Below are positions 1 to 9,141 of a stretch of 64,000 nucleotides of DNA, one piece after another. A program made the translations under genes and the position numbers. The DNA is from Nitrospira sp. Lineage in GTDB: Bacteria > Nitrospirota > Nitrospiria > Nitrospirales > Nitrospiraceae. Numbering within the stretch: position 1 is the stretch's first letter; each line of letters starts with the position of its first letter. The stretch spans positions 1,561,001 to 1,625,000 of the forward strand of contig CP126122.1 in the NCBI GenBank assembly GCA_030123565.1. Direction: 5' to 3'. The notes beneath the pieces are model-generated. The model was not told the origin of the DNA, ran no database searches, and saw only the letters and a program-made list of their open reading frames with translations.

Positions 1-2366
1 ATCGACCGGAACGGTTGCAGGTCGCCCTTCGGAGTCTGGCCAGGCAGGAGTATCAGGACTTTGAAGTGATCGTGGTGAACGACGGGATGACGCCGGTTGA
101 GACAATCGTCGCCGAGGCGAACCTTGCCGGGCGTATCACCCTCGTCAATCACGACCGCAACCGAGGTCTGGCCGCATCGCGCAACACCGGCCTGCGTTTG
201 GCGAGAGGAACCTACATCGCCTATCTCGATGACGACGATCGGTTCCTGCCCGATCACCTTGCAACGCTCGTGACGTTTCTTGAGGGCGGCACCCACCAGG
301 TTGCCTATACGGACGCGTGGCGCATTGCCGAGCGAGAAGTGGAAGGAGTGATGACGGAGGTCGGGCGGGACCAGCCCTACCACTTCGATTTCGACGCCTC
401 TCGCCTCTTGGTTTCGAACTACATTCCGGTGCTCTGCCTGATGCATCGCAAGAGTTGTCTGGATGAGGCGGGCCGGTTCGACGAAAGCCTGTTCGTGCAC
501 GAAGATTGGGACCTTTGGATCAGACTCGCGATTCGCTATCCGTTCGCGCACCTTGCGAGGACGACGGCGGAGTTTACCTGGCGAATCGACGGTTCGTCGA
601 TGACCAGCCGCGACCAGGATGCGTTCCATCGGACGGCAGACATCATCTACCGGAAATATTTCTCCTACGCGGCGGCGTATCCGAAGATACGTGACGCGCA
701 GCGGAACACTTTGAACGGTCTGCAGGCCCAGGCTGTAAAAAAGGCGACGTACAACTGTTCCATCATCATCCCGGTCTGGAACAACCTCGATTTGACGAAG
801 CAATGCCTGACCGCCTTGGCGGAGAACACCGACGGCGTGACCTACGAGGTCGTGGTCGTCGATAACGGTTCGACCGACGGCGTGCAGGATTTTCTCCGCA
901 CGCTCGGCGGTGACGTGCAGGTGATCCGCAATCAGGAGAATCTCGGATTCGCCGAGGCCTGCAATCAGGGCGCGCGGGCGGCGCGAGGGGAGTTTCTGGT
1001 GTTTCTGAACAACGACACGATTCCTCTCAAGGGCTGGCTGTCGGCGCTGGTCGAGGAAGTCCGGATGCACCCGCATGTGGCCGTCGTGGGAAGCAAGCTG
1101 CTGTATGAAGACGGCACGATCCAACATGCCGGTGTAGCATTCTCCCGCGAATGGTTCATGCCCTATCACATCTACCGGGGGATGAATGCCCAGGCCCCAT
1201 GCGTGTCCCGGCGGCGGGAGTTTCAATGTGTGACGGCGGCCTGCATGTTGGTGCGGCGAGACGCGTTTCAGCAGGCCGGAGGATTCGACGAAGGGTATCG
1301 AAACGGGTTCGAAGATGTGGATCTCTGCCTCAAGATTCGCGAACAGAAGCGAACGATCGTGTATCAGCCGCAGAGTGTGCTCTATCACTTGGAGAGCCGC
1401 ACGCCGGGGCGCAAGATCCACGAAGACGATAACGGCCGGCGCCTCCGTGATCGATGGGGAGCCTCCTGGTGGCTCGCCGATGAGGACCTCCTTCACTTCG
1501 AAGACGGCTATGCCATCGACACGCATATCACTAACGGAACTCTCGGGTATCGCCTCTCCGTGGTCGCCGATCCGACGACCAAGGCGCAACGGGCGCTCCT
1601 GGCCGATGTCCAACGTGCGGCACATGGACAGGATCGAGGCAGGGTCATCGCCCTCCTGAAGCGAGTGGAGGAATGGCCGACCGACGTGTGGATTCTTCGT
1701 TGGGGTGCCCTGCTTTGTCGCGGCGTGGCACAGATGCACCTTGCGGTTCCATTTTGGCAACGGGTGCTGGCCTTGGAGGAGGATCCCTACGCCCGCATCG
1801 GCCTCGCAAAACACGCGATCGAGCAGGGAACTTTCGATGGAGCCGACGCGCATCTGTCCGCCTTGTTGGCGCAGAACCCGTCGCACGGAGAGGCCTGGCT
1901 GCTGCGTGGGATCGTCGCCATGCAACAGCATGCCTATGCGATGGCGGAAGCAGCATTCGATCAAGCACGGGTGTCAGGCGCCGATCGGCGAAAGGTGTCT
2001 TTGGGCATGGTTATGGCCGCTATGGGGGACGGCCGGGCCGAGGCGGCCTGGGCTCTGTTGCAGCCGCTCTGCGCGAATGGGCCGGATGATGAGGAGTGCA
2101 TCCATTGGCTCTTGCGTTGCGGAACCGCACTTGAACGGTGGGATGCAGTGGCCTCTCGTCTCTCCACCTTTGTCGCACGGAATCCCGGCAACCTTGCCAT
2201 GCGGTTCGCACTGGCGGGTGTGTTGCTCCGGTCCGGACGACGAACCGACGCGCAGCGCGAATGTGAGACGTTGCGCGCACTGGACCCAACATTCGACGGC
2301 TTGGACGAACTGACAACGAAACTCGTCGAGCCGGATGGTCGATTGGTTCAGCACCATGCCGCATGA
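1..2366 (+). CDS. Tandem GT2 glycosyltransferase with C-terminal TPR-like region (5' partial)
   Basis: Predicted cytoplasmic glycosyltransferase. The reading frame is open from base 3 at the window edge (R-P-E-R-L-Q...), so the true start lies upstream and the TTG at 15 is not the start. A first GT-A domain has VIVVNDG and a DDDD metal-binding run (residues about 25-80). A second complete GT2 domain starts near residue 248 with CSIIIPVWNN, followed by VVVDNGSTDG and FLNNDT. The last 280 residues are helical repeats of TPR type. The gene overlaps the next one by 11 bp, suggesting translational coupling. Two GT2 domains in one chain are typical of enzymes adding alternating or successive sugars. 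The acceptor is not visible; adjacency to flagellin suggests flagellin or surface glycan. Confidence 0.85.
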   Translation, partial: RPERLQVALRSLARQEYQDFEVIVVNDGMTPVETIVAEANLAGRITLVNHDRNRGLAASRNTGLRLARGTYIAYLDDDDRFLPDHLATLVTFLEGGTHQVAYTDAWRIAEREVEGVMTEVGRDQPYHFDFDASRLLVSNYIPVLCLMHRKSCLDEAGRFDESLFVHEDWDLWIRLAIRYPFAHLARTTAEFTWRIDGSSMTSRDQDAFHRTADIIYRKYFSYAAAYPKIRDAQRNTLNGLQAQAVKKATYNCSIIIPVWNNLDLTKQCLTALAENTDGVTYEVVVVDNGSTDGVQDFLRTLGGDVQVIRNQENLGFAEACNQGARAARGEFLVFLNNDTIPLKGWLSALVEEVRMHPHVAVVGSKLLYEDGTIQHAGVAFSREWFMPYHIYRGMNAQAPCVSRRREFQCVTAACMLVRRDAFQQAGGFDEGYRNGFEDVDLCLKIREQKRTIVYQPQSVLYHLESRTPGRKIHEDDNGRRLRDRWGASWWLADEDLLHFEDGYAIDTHITNGTLGYRLSVVADPTTKAQRALLADVQRAAHGQDRGRVIALLKRVEEWPTDVWILRWGALLCRGVAQMHLAVPFWQRVLALEEDPYARIGLAKHAIEQGTFDGADAHLSALLAQNPSHGEAWLLRGIVAMQQHAYAMAEAAFDQARVSGADRRKVSLGMVMAAMGDGRAEAAWALLQPLCANGPDDEECIHWLLRCGTALERWDAVASRLSTFVARNPGNLAMRFALAGVLLRSGRRTDAQRECETLRALDPTFDGLDELTTKLVEPDGRLVQHHAA

Positions 2367-3549
2367 GCCTGCCTCTCAAAACGGTGCACTGTTGATTCAG
2401 CTGGCGAGGCTGGGCGACCTCGTGCAGTCGCTTCCTGCCATCGAGGCCCTGAAGAAGCGATATCCGGAGAGGCAGTTGGATGTCCTCTGTTCAGCCCCCT
2501 TGGCTCCGATGCTCGCGGGGTACCGTGCCGTTCGTCGTGTCATACCTTGGGACGGCGCCCTGTGGCGTACGTGGGCCGATCAATGGATGCAGAATCCGAC
2601 CGAGACCCTGCGCGCGGCCAGAACCTATCTCGCCGCGATCAGCGAGCGCGAATACGATCACGTTTACAACTTGAATCAACATGCTCGGAGTTTCTTGATG
2701 GCACATCTTTTCACCAACCGTGCCGTGGAGATCGATCAGGGAAGTCTCTTCGGCGCAGGACTCGGCCCTTGGGCTCAGTATCTCAAACAGGTGGCCAAAG
2801 ACCGTGGTCAAAACCGTGTGCACCTGGCCGACGCCTGGTGCGGGATGTGCGATGTGAGGCCGCTGGGTCGCGCGCCCTTTTTGCAAGAAACCGACGTCGC
2901 GTTGCCCGAGGATCTTGCCGCGATCGGCGAGCGTCCCGGACTCTGGCTCGCGCTGGCGACCGGGGCAGGGGACAAGGCACGATGCCTGTCGCCTGCCGTA
3001 TGGGCCCAGTGGATACAACGGTTTCTCATGCAAGTGGATGACGGACAGGTCGTCTTGATCGGGAGCGGTCACGAACGTGAAGCCGGACAGGCCATTCTGG
3101 AAACCGTTCCCACTCTGTTGCAGGGGCGGGTGTGGGATGCCACAGGCCGTACCACCGTCGCGCAGCTGATGAAGCTGCTGCGAACCTGCCGCTGGGTGAT
3201 CGGAGGCGACACGGGCCCGTTGCATTTGGCTACGGCTATGGGAAGCCGCGCCTTGGGGTTCTATTTCTCCCGCGCTCGAGTCCATGAAACAGGGCCCTAT
3301 GGAGAGGGCCATTGGGTCTATCAATATTCCGCGCAGACTCAACCGGACAGCTGGCCGATCACGGAGAGTGTTGATTTGATCGTCAGGGGGCGCCGTCGTC
3401 CGGCAGCGGGTTGGACCCTGTGGAACAGCCGCATGGATCGATGGGGAGTTTGTTATGACGATGGTTCCGGTGACCGGTCGGCCGATCTTCAGCGAGCGGC
3501 TGTCTGGCGGTCTCTTTCCCCCGCCCTGTGCGAATCGGTGGCTGCATGA
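2356..3549 (+). CDS. GT9-family (heptosyltransferase-like) glycosyltransferase
   Basis: Family GT9 enzyme of about 397 aa, GT-B fold, normally using a nucleotide-activated heptose or similar donor at the cytoplasmic face. The N-terminus has the LLIQLARLGDLVQSLPAIEAL signature and the C-terminal half has GGDTGPLHLATAMG, the donor-binding motif. ATG 2356 is preferred over in-frame ATG 2335 because the family begins a few residues before this signature. After the GT9 fold comes a tail around S-R-M-D-R-W-G that resembles the tail of the second GT9 protein of the cluster (S-R-V-D-E-D-G), so the two probably share a small C-terminal module. The stop overlaps the next start as ATGA. Confidence 0.85.
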   Translation: MPHEPASQNGALLIQLARLGDLVQSLPAIEALKKRYPERQLDVLCSAPLAPMLAGYRAVRRVIPWDGALWRTWADQWMQNPTETLRAARTYLAAISEREYDHVYNLNQHARSFLMAHLFTNRAVEIDQGSLFGAGLGPWAQYLKQVAKDRGQNRVHLADAWCGMCDVRPLGRAPFLQETDVALPEDLAAIGERPGLWLALATGAGDKARCLSPAVWAQWIQRFLMQVDDGQVVLIGSGHEREAGQAILETVPTLLQGRVWDATGRTTVAQLMKLLRTCRWVIGGDTGPLHLATAMGSRALGFYFSRARVHETGPYGEGHWVYQYSAQTQPDSWPITESVDLIVRGRRRPAAGWTLWNSRMDRWGVCYDDGSGDRSADLQRAAVWRSLSPALCESVAA

Positions 3550-5363
3550 ACTGCTTGAACGATAACGTCACCAGGCTGGCCTCACGTGCTCCGGATCTGG
3601 CTGCCTCTCTCAAGGCATCCGTCGGAGGAGTGTTCTCCATAGAGCCCGCGCGCAGCGGTGTGCCTTCGGCGCGGCGATCAGGACGGTGGATTCACAGCGC
3701 CTACGATCCCATTCGTGAAGCCGAGACCTGGGCCGAGACTCATGCGCCGGCCTGTCACGCGGGGGAGACGATCGTCGTCTCAGGGGTTGGATTGCTGTAC
3801 CATGTGGAAGCGCTCCGAAAGAAGCTGGCGCCGGACATCGTGGTGGCCGTGCTGATTCCCGATCTGGGCGAATTCCATGATGCCCTGTCGGCACGGCCGC
3901 TGGGAGCGTGGAGTGAACAGGTTGGCTGGCTGGCTGGAACTCCCGAAGACATCGCCCAGACCCTGACAAGAACAGGGCGGCCCCTGCGTTGCCTTTCCTA
4001 TGTCCCGGCGGCCCAATGGGATGAGGCCTTCCACAGCACGTTCGAGCAGGCGCTGCGCCGTGGAATCGCCTGTGCGGCGGGAGGCCGGCTGACCATCGCG
4101 CTCGTGGGCCCGATTTACGGCGGCTCGCTTCCGATCGCCGGCTATGTCAAACGGGCGCTCGAGTCACTGGGCCATCAGGTGCAGTGGATCGACCACAGTC
4201 TCCATGCTCAGAGTTACGAGGTGATGGGACGGTTGAACGATGCGCGCAACCGCCAACTGATGCAAGGTCGCCTGGCCGAAGTGTTGAGCCAATGGACCTT
4301 GGCGACGCTCGCCGAGTCTCCTCCCGATCTTGTCTTGTCGGTGGCCCAGGCTCCGCTGACGTTGCCGGTCCTCGACCACCTGCGAAAAAAGAAATTTCTG
4401 ACGGCCATGTGGTTCGTCGAGAACTATCGCCACCTGACCTACTGGCAACAGATGGCGCCGGGCTACGAGTTCTGGTTTGTATTTCAGCAGGGGGCCTGTC
4501 TGGACGCGTTCAAGCAGGCGGGGGCTCGACAGGTCAGCTATTTGCCGATGGCGGCAGACCCGGCTTTTCATCGCCCCATGACCTTGTCCGAAGAAGACCG
4601 ACGCCTCTATGGCGCGGACGTCTCATTCGTCGGCGCAGGCTACGCAAATCGTCGTCGGCTCTTTCCGACATTACTCAACCGGCCCTGGTCGTTCAAGCTC
4701 TGGGGCAACGAGTGGGAGGGCGCCGATGATCTCCGTTCCGTGCTGCAATTGAACGGCGAGCGGATCGATACCGCAACCTGTATGAAGATCTTCAACGCGA
4801 CGGCCGTTAATCTGAATCTGCATTCCAGCACCGGACCAGGCTTGGACCCGCAGGCCGATTTCGTCAATCCACGCACCTTTGAATTGGCGGCCTGTGGAGC
4901 CTTTCAATTGACCGATCACCGCTCGTTGCTTCCGGACCTGTTCACAGAGCAGGAGATCGTGTCGTTCCGTTCGTTCGACGACGTTCCCAGGCTGGTTCGA
5001 ACATGGCTGAAAGATCCCGCCGCCCGGCAAGCGACGGCCGCTGCGGCACGGGCGCGCCTGCTGAGCACCCATACCTATGAGCATCGAATGAAGGACCTGC
5101 TGGCTCAGATCGGGTTGTCTCATCCCGATCGTGTGGGGGCCGTTTTGAGAGGAGACCGACAGCAGGAAACCCTGCTCAGCCGTTGTGCCGACGATCTTCC
5201 GCTGGAATCGCTCATCAAACGCTGCCCGGCGGGACAACGCGTCGAGTTGAAAGATGTCGCGGCGCGGATTCGCGCGAAGGGCCCGTCGGCTTCCCTTCAG
5301 CGCGAAGAGTTGATGGTGCTGATGTTGGATGAGTACCGCAGCGAGACACGCGATTTGTTATGA
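3546..5363 (+). CDS. CgeB-like glycosyltransferase with Maf-like N-terminal region
   Basis: About 605 aa. The middle and C-terminal part (roughly residues 185-520) looks like the CgeB/GT1-type glycosyltransferase family: IALVGPIYGGSLPIAGYV at the start of the first Rossmann half, MWFVENYRHL, SFVGAGYANRRRLF, and the acidic/His motif NPRTFELAACGAFQLTD in the donor half. The N-terminal 170 residues (SGVGLLYHVEALRKK) recall the region preceding the catalytic domain of motility accessory factor proteins; this is a weak, by-eye resemblance. ATG 3546 overlaps the upstream stop (ATGA), so GTG 3528 is less likely. Likely role: transfer of a sugar in the same pathway as its coupled neighbours. Confidence 0.75.
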   Translation: MNCLNDNVTRLASRAPDLAASLKASVGGVFSIEPARSGVPSARRSGRWIHSAYDPIREAETWAETHAPACHAGETIVVSGVGLLYHVEALRKKLAPDIVVAVLIPDLGEFHDALSARPLGAWSEQVGWLAGTPEDIAQTLTRTGRPLRCLSYVPAAQWDEAFHSTFEQALRRGIACAAGGRLTIALVGPIYGGSLPIAGYVKRALESLGHQVQWIDHSLHAQSYEVMGRLNDARNRQLMQGRLAEVLSQWTLATLAESPPDLVLSVAQAPLTLPVLDHLRKKKFLTAMWFVENYRHLTYWQQMAPGYEFWFVFQQGACLDAFKQAGARQVSYLPMAADPAFHRPMTLSEEDRRLYGADVSFVGAGYANRRRLFPTLLNRPWSFKLWGNEWEGADDLRSVLQLNGERIDTATCMKIFNATAVNLNLHSSTGPGLDPQADFVNPRTFELAACGAFQLTDHRSLLPDLFTEQEIVSFRSFDDVPRLVRTWLKDPAARQATAAAARARLLSTHTYEHRMKDLLAQIGLSHPDRVGAVLRGDRQQETLLSRCADDLPLESLIKRCPAGQRVELKDVAARIRAKGPSASLQREELMVLMLDEYRSETRDLL

Positions 5364-7036
5364 ACCGGCAAGTTCTCCTCATCAACGTCACCAGGATGGG
5401 TGACCTGGTGCAGATGGGCACGTTGCTGCAACGCCTGCAGCAAGAGTGGCCGGGAGCGGCGGTCGATTTGGTCGTCGATCGACGGTTCGCGGCCGTCGCG
5501 AGCCTCTTGCCGCATCTTCGGCAGATCGTGACCTATGACTTTCATGGATTGGTGGACGAGAGCCGGGCGCAGACCAAGGATGTCGTGACCCTCTACCGCG
5601 AGATGGCAGGGTGGGCCGCTCCGTTGATCGAAGCGCGCTATGACCGGGTCGTCAACCTCACCTTCAACCGGCGGAGCGGATTCTTGACCTCATACGTCGG
5701 CGCCAAGGATATCCGCGGGATCGCCGCTCCAAAGGATGGGGATGTGGTGATTCACAATCCGTGGATGGCCTATTTGACCGACGTGCATAACCAGCGCCGG
5801 TTCAATCACTTCAACCTCGTGGATATCTATGCCTTGGGCGGGAGCGGTCCTGGGCCCTTTGCGCCCCTGTCGCTCAACGTTCCGCCGAGCGCCGAGCAAT
5901 GGGCAGGCGAGTTTCTCTCATCCCATGGGGAAGACCGAGTCCCCTGGATAGCGGTGCAGGTCGGCGCCAGCGATCCGATCAAAGCCTGGCGTCCGGAGCT
6001 GTTCGGTCAAACCTTGGCCGCCCTGAGTCGACAGACGACCGTCGGCTATGTCTTCATCGGTACGGAGGAGGAACGAAATGTGATCGCGACCGCCCAGCGC
6101 ACCTACCGTCAAGCCGGTGGCACCGGGCCCCTCTGTGACGCGATCGGACGTACGACATTGCCTCAACTGGCCGCCTTGCTGAAGCGATGCCGGCTCCTCC
6201 TGACCAACGACACCGGCCCCATGCACTTGGCGGTCGGGGTGGGCACGCCGGTCGTTGACCTTTCCGTCGGACATGTGGATTTCCGGGAAACCGGCCCCTA
6301 CGGACCGGGGCATTGGATCGTGCAGCCGGACATGGCCTGTGCCCCCTGCGGATTCGATCAGGTCTGTTTTCACCATGCCTGCAATGACCGGCTCGTGCCG
6401 GAACAGATCGCCCAACTCTGTCTGCATCTCCTTGTGGGAACCAGCTTTCTCCAGCCGACGACCGGCGTCAGAATGTATCGAAGCCGAGTGGATGAAGACG
6501 GCTTGGGAAGTTATCATCTCTGCGCCGGACGAGAAGACCAGCTGGTCGCCTGGTACGGCCGATTCTGGCGACGGTTTTGGTTCGAACAATTCACCGCCCT
6601 TCCCAGTCAGATGCCCAAGAGTGAAGACCTTCCCCCTGATTTGGACGATGCCGGCGAACTGCTGGATCGCCTCCTGCCGCTTGCCGCAACGCTCGTGTCA
6701 CGAGCCGAGGACCTCGTCCGTCTGAGCCAACAGCACCCCTTGCCGGCTGCGGCCTTGCAGCAGGTGCAATTGTGTGAGCGGACGGACCGTCAACTGGCCG
6801 TCGCCCTCAGCATGCAAGGCCCTGCGACCGCCTCCTTGGCCGTGGCGCTGTTGCGGGACACGCACAGCGACGACGGCGACGGGCTCCTGGCCATGTCGCG
6901 ATCACGGCTCGCGACCTATCGGCGGTGGCAAAGCCGTCTCCATATGGTCGCAGCATACTTTCGTTCGCTCCAGAAACTCGACATGCGTGTGAACCGCCGG
7001 AAGGCACGGGCCATTCCCATGACACGTTCCGCCTAG
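5360..7036 (+). CDS. GT9-family glycosyltransferase, long form
   Basis: 558 aa. The N-terminus VLLINVTRMGDLVQMGTLLQRL and the motif LLTNDTGPMHLAVGVGTPVVDLSVG are GT9 hallmarks. The chain contains a Cys cluster C-A-P-C-G-F-D-Q-V-C-F-H-H-A-C in the loop after the donor motif, as seen in many GT9 enzymes of this length. About 200 extra residues follow, beginning with the tail shared with the GT9 gene at 2356. The start codon overlaps the preceding stop as ATGA, so all four glycosyltransferase genes are head-to-tail coupled. The next gene follows after 47 bp. The substrate cannot be read from sequence. Confidence 0.85.
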   Translation: MNRQVLLINVTRMGDLVQMGTLLQRLQQEWPGAAVDLVVDRRFAAVASLLPHLRQIVTYDFHGLVDESRAQTKDVVTLYREMAGWAAPLIEARYDRVVNLTFNRRSGFLTSYVGAKDIRGIAAPKDGDVVIHNPWMAYLTDVHNQRRFNHFNLVDIYALGGSGPGPFAPLSLNVPPSAEQWAGEFLSSHGEDRVPWIAVQVGASDPIKAWRPELFGQTLAALSRQTTVGYVFIGTEEERNVIATAQRTYRQAGGTGPLCDAIGRTTLPQLAALLKRCRLLLTNDTGPMHLAVGVGTPVVDLSVGHVDFRETGPYGPGHWIVQPDMACAPCGFDQVCFHHACNDRLVPEQIAQLCLHLLVGTSFLQPTTGVRMYRSRVDEDGLGSYHLCAGREDQLVAWYGRFWRRFWFEQFTALPSQMPKSEDLPPDLDDAGELLDRLLPLAATLVSRAEDLVRLSQQHPLPAAALQQVQLCERTDRQLAVALSMQGPATASLAVALLRDTHSDDGDGLLAMSRSRLATYRRWQSRLHMVAAYFRSLQKLDMRVNRRKARAIPMTRSA

Positions 7037-7083
7037 CCTGCGATCGTGACCGGATACGGACACCTTTGCGAAGGAGTATCGTG

Positions 7084-7626
7084 ATGTACATTACCCTTGA
7101 TGAAGAACAATGGCAGTTGTCCGATGACACCTTGCTGATGGATGTCCTGGCCAGCATCAGCGACAAGGCCCATGCCAACCATCGTATCGTGACTTCCTTG
7201 ACCATCGGAGGGAAGGCGATCAGCGATCGCGATCTCGCTCCGGCATTTCTGAGTCAATCGGGAAGGAATCTGGGACCGGTGCAAGCCGTGTCTCAGTCTC
7301 TCCATTCGATCATCGCGGATGCGAAGGAAGCCATCAACCGGTTCGCCACCCAGTTGCTGGTTGACGGACAATCACTTCTCGCACCATTGCGCTCGGGAAC
7401 CGGACAGGTTGGATCGATCGATGCCTGGCTCGGACGTCTCGCGGATTATACGGAGATGCTGCAAGCGGGCCAGACGCAAGGAGTCGCCGGCCTGTCGTCA
7501 TCAAAATTGCTCCCATGGATACAGGAATTGCTCGACGCACGGTCCTGCACAGACCCAGTCCGTGTCGCCGATTTGCTGGAGTACGAATTGTTGCCGCGCC
7601 TGCTGGAAGCGGCTGCGACCGCTTGA
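7084..7626 (+). CDS. Hypothetical protein between glycosyltransferases and flagellin
   Basis: 180 aa, not recognised. ATG 7084 is chosen because AAGGAG at 7071-7076 sits 7 bp upstream; GTG 7081 directly before it is possible but closer than usual, and the longer reading from 6925 would overlap the glycosyltransferase. The protein is acidic and mostly helical, with no signal peptide or membrane segment. An N-terminal 60-residue part (L-M-D-V-L-A-S-I-S-D-K) could be a small alpha/beta domain, followed by helices that include a Q-A-V-S-Q-S-L-H run. Its place between glycan enzymes and fliC suggests a role in flagellar assembly or glycosylation, but that is context only. Confidence 0.7.
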   Translation: MYITLDEEQWQLSDDTLLMDVLASISDKAHANHRIVTSLTIGGKAISDRDLAPAFLSQSGRNLGPVQAVSQSLHSIIADAKEAINRFATQLLVDGQSLLAPLRSGTGQVGSIDAWLGRLADYTEMLQAGQTQGVAGLSSSKLLPWIQELLDARSCTDPVRVADLLEYELLPRLLEAAATA

Positions 7627-7703
7627 TGTCCGTTGTTATCCGATAGGGAATACAGGCCGACGATCTCTTTCGTTGCAGACATTTCATGTGCGACTTGAAA
7701 CAC

Positions 7704-7731
7704 TTAAGTCTTCCTGGGGGGGTGCCGATAA
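7704..7731 (+). promoter_or_regulatory. Sigma28 (FliA)-type promoter of fliC
   Basis: TTAAGTCT at 7704-7711 (6 of 8 match to TAAAGTTT), a 12-bp spacer, then a perfect GCCGATAA at 7724-7731. It lies about 130 bp upstream of the flagellin start, the classical position for a late flagellar promoter. The spacer is one base longer than the E. coli norm, and the same spacing occurs at the promoter before the chemotaxis genes. Confidence 0.8.
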
Positions 7732-7862
7732 GGGCACAGCGATACGGTACCGGGAGCAGTGAAGATGTGCGCACATCTTCATCGAACCTGGTGACCACCT
7801 CGTCGGCACGGACGCTGGCGAATCTTCGATAGCGGTGCAGAACCTTCAGGAGGAAGTGCGTC

Positions 7863-8690
7863 ATGGCATTAGTAGTCAATACCAACCTTGCATCACTCTC
7901 CGCTCAGAGGAACCTTTCGATCAACCAAAACCAACTGGCTCAGTCTGTCGAGCGGTTGTCGTCAGGATTGCGCATCACCCGCGCGTCGGATGACGCAGCC
8001 GGATTGGGCGTATCCGAGACCCTGCGGGCGCAGATCCGCAGCATCAACCAAGCCAACCGAAACGCCGGAGACGGCATCAGCCTGACGCAGGTCGCCGACG
8101 GCGCCGCCGCATCGATCGGCAGTTTGCTGGCTCGTATGCGCGAGTTGGCGACACAATCCGGAAGCGGCACCCTCGGGACGACCGAACGGTCGTATCTGGA
8201 TCAGGAGTTCGTCGCGTTGCGTTCTGAAATCGATCGAATTGCGTCTTCAACGGAGTTCAACGGGCAAGCGCTGCTGAGCGGAACCAGCAATACCTTTTCG
8301 GTATTCATCGGTTTCAAGAGCGGTGCGAATAGCTCGTTGACGGTCGCACTGGACGACCTTGATGTCGCATCGGTCGGGTTGACCGGTGCAAGCGTTTCGA
8401 CTGCGGCGAGCGCGCAGGCAGTTCTCGCCACAATCGACGGAGCCATCAGCTCGGTGGCGACGGCGCGTGCGAATTATGGAGCGATTCAGAGCCGCTTCGA
8501 TGTGGCCATCCAGAACCTGACGGTCACGGCGGAGAATTTCACTGCGGCAGATTCCCGCATCCGCGATGCGGACATCGCCCAGGAGACATCTGTGTTCACG
8601 AAGAACCAGATCCTCACGCAATCCGGCATTGCGATCTTGGCTCAGGCCAATGCATTGCCACAGCAGGCGCTGGCGCTGCTGCGAGGATAA
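7863..8690 (+). CDS. fliC: Flagellin
   Basis: 275 aa filament subunit exported by the flagellar type III system. The N-terminal D0/D1 helices (V-V-N-T-N-L-A-S-L-S-A-Q-R-N-L, then S-V-E-R-L-S-S-G-L-R-I) and the C-terminal D0 helix (ILAQANALPQQALALLRG) are textbook. The central region is very short, so the subunit is essentially D0/D1 with little surface domain. A strong AGGAGG lies just upstream at 7849-7854. A sigma28-type promoter precedes it and a hairpin follows, then flaG, fliD and fliS. The Ser/Thr-rich middle (about residues 140-185) would be the place for O-glycans made by the upstream glycosyltransferases. Confidence 0.97.
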   Translation: MALVVNTNLASLSAQRNLSINQNQLAQSVERLSSGLRITRASDDAAGLGVSETLRAQIRSINQANRNAGDGISLTQVADGAAASIGSLLARMRELATQSGSGTLGTTERSYLDQEFVALRSEIDRIASSTEFNGQALLSGTSNTFSVFIGFKSGANSSLTVALDDLDVASVGLTGASVSTAASAQAVLATIDGAISSVATARANYGAIQSRFDVAIQNLTVTAENFTAADSRIRDADIAQETSVFTKNQILTQSGIAILAQANALPQQALALLRG

Positions 8691-8702
8691 GGCATCATCT
8701 GC

Positions 8703-8734
8703 CGGGTAGTCCTCTCCTCTGAGAGGGCTACCCG
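8703..8734 (+). terminator. Hairpin after fliC
   Basis: Inverted repeat CGGGTAG / CTACCCG with a further inner CCTCT / AGAGG pairing. There is no T-run, so it is more likely an mRNA 3' stabiliser or attenuator, giving more fliC than flaG-fliD transcript, than a strong terminator. Confidence 0.5.
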
Positions 8735-8758
8735 CAGACCGATCCGAAGGAGGCTACC

Positions 8759-9115
8759 ATGCTCCAAGAGGTATCGAGTCAGACGAACCTCCTCGCTGCC
8801 GCCGCCGCGAACCAGAATGCTCTACAACGCCCTCCGGAGCGAGACGGTAAAAATGCGGTTCCTGAACCGCAATCATCGACTCGCGAGGTCAAGGATAAAG
8901 ATCTGGAGCGGGCGCTCTCGCGAGTGCGAGAGGTGTTCCAGCAAGCGGATCCTCGGTTGGAGTTTTCGATCGATCCGGATCTCGGTCGAGTGGTCGTCAA
9001 GGTCATGAACGCGGAGTCCGGCGAAGTGATCCGCCAGATTCCACAGAGGGAAGTCATTGAGCTTGCAAAAAGCCTGGAGGCTCCCACCGGGCTGTTGCTC
9101 CACCATAAGGTGTAA
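8759..9115 (+). CDS. flaG: FlaG family flagellar protein
   Basis: 118 aa. The C-terminal half has the FlaG pattern: LEFSIDPDLGRVVVKVMNAESGEVIRQIPQ followed by E-V-I-E-L-A-K-S-L. The N-terminal 45 residues are polar and low in complexity, as usual for the family. FlaG influences filament length in several bacteria. It sits between fliC and fliD, preceded by a good AAGGAGG site, with 26 bp to fliD. Confidence 0.88.
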   Translation: MLQEVSSQTNLLAAAAANQNALQRPPERDGKNAVPEPQSSTREVKDKDLERALSRVREVFQQADPRLEFSIDPDLGRVVVKVMNAESGEVIRQIPQREVIELAKSLEAPTGLLLHHKV

Positions 9116-9141
9116 CTGGTTCACGGCATGAAAGGGATGTC

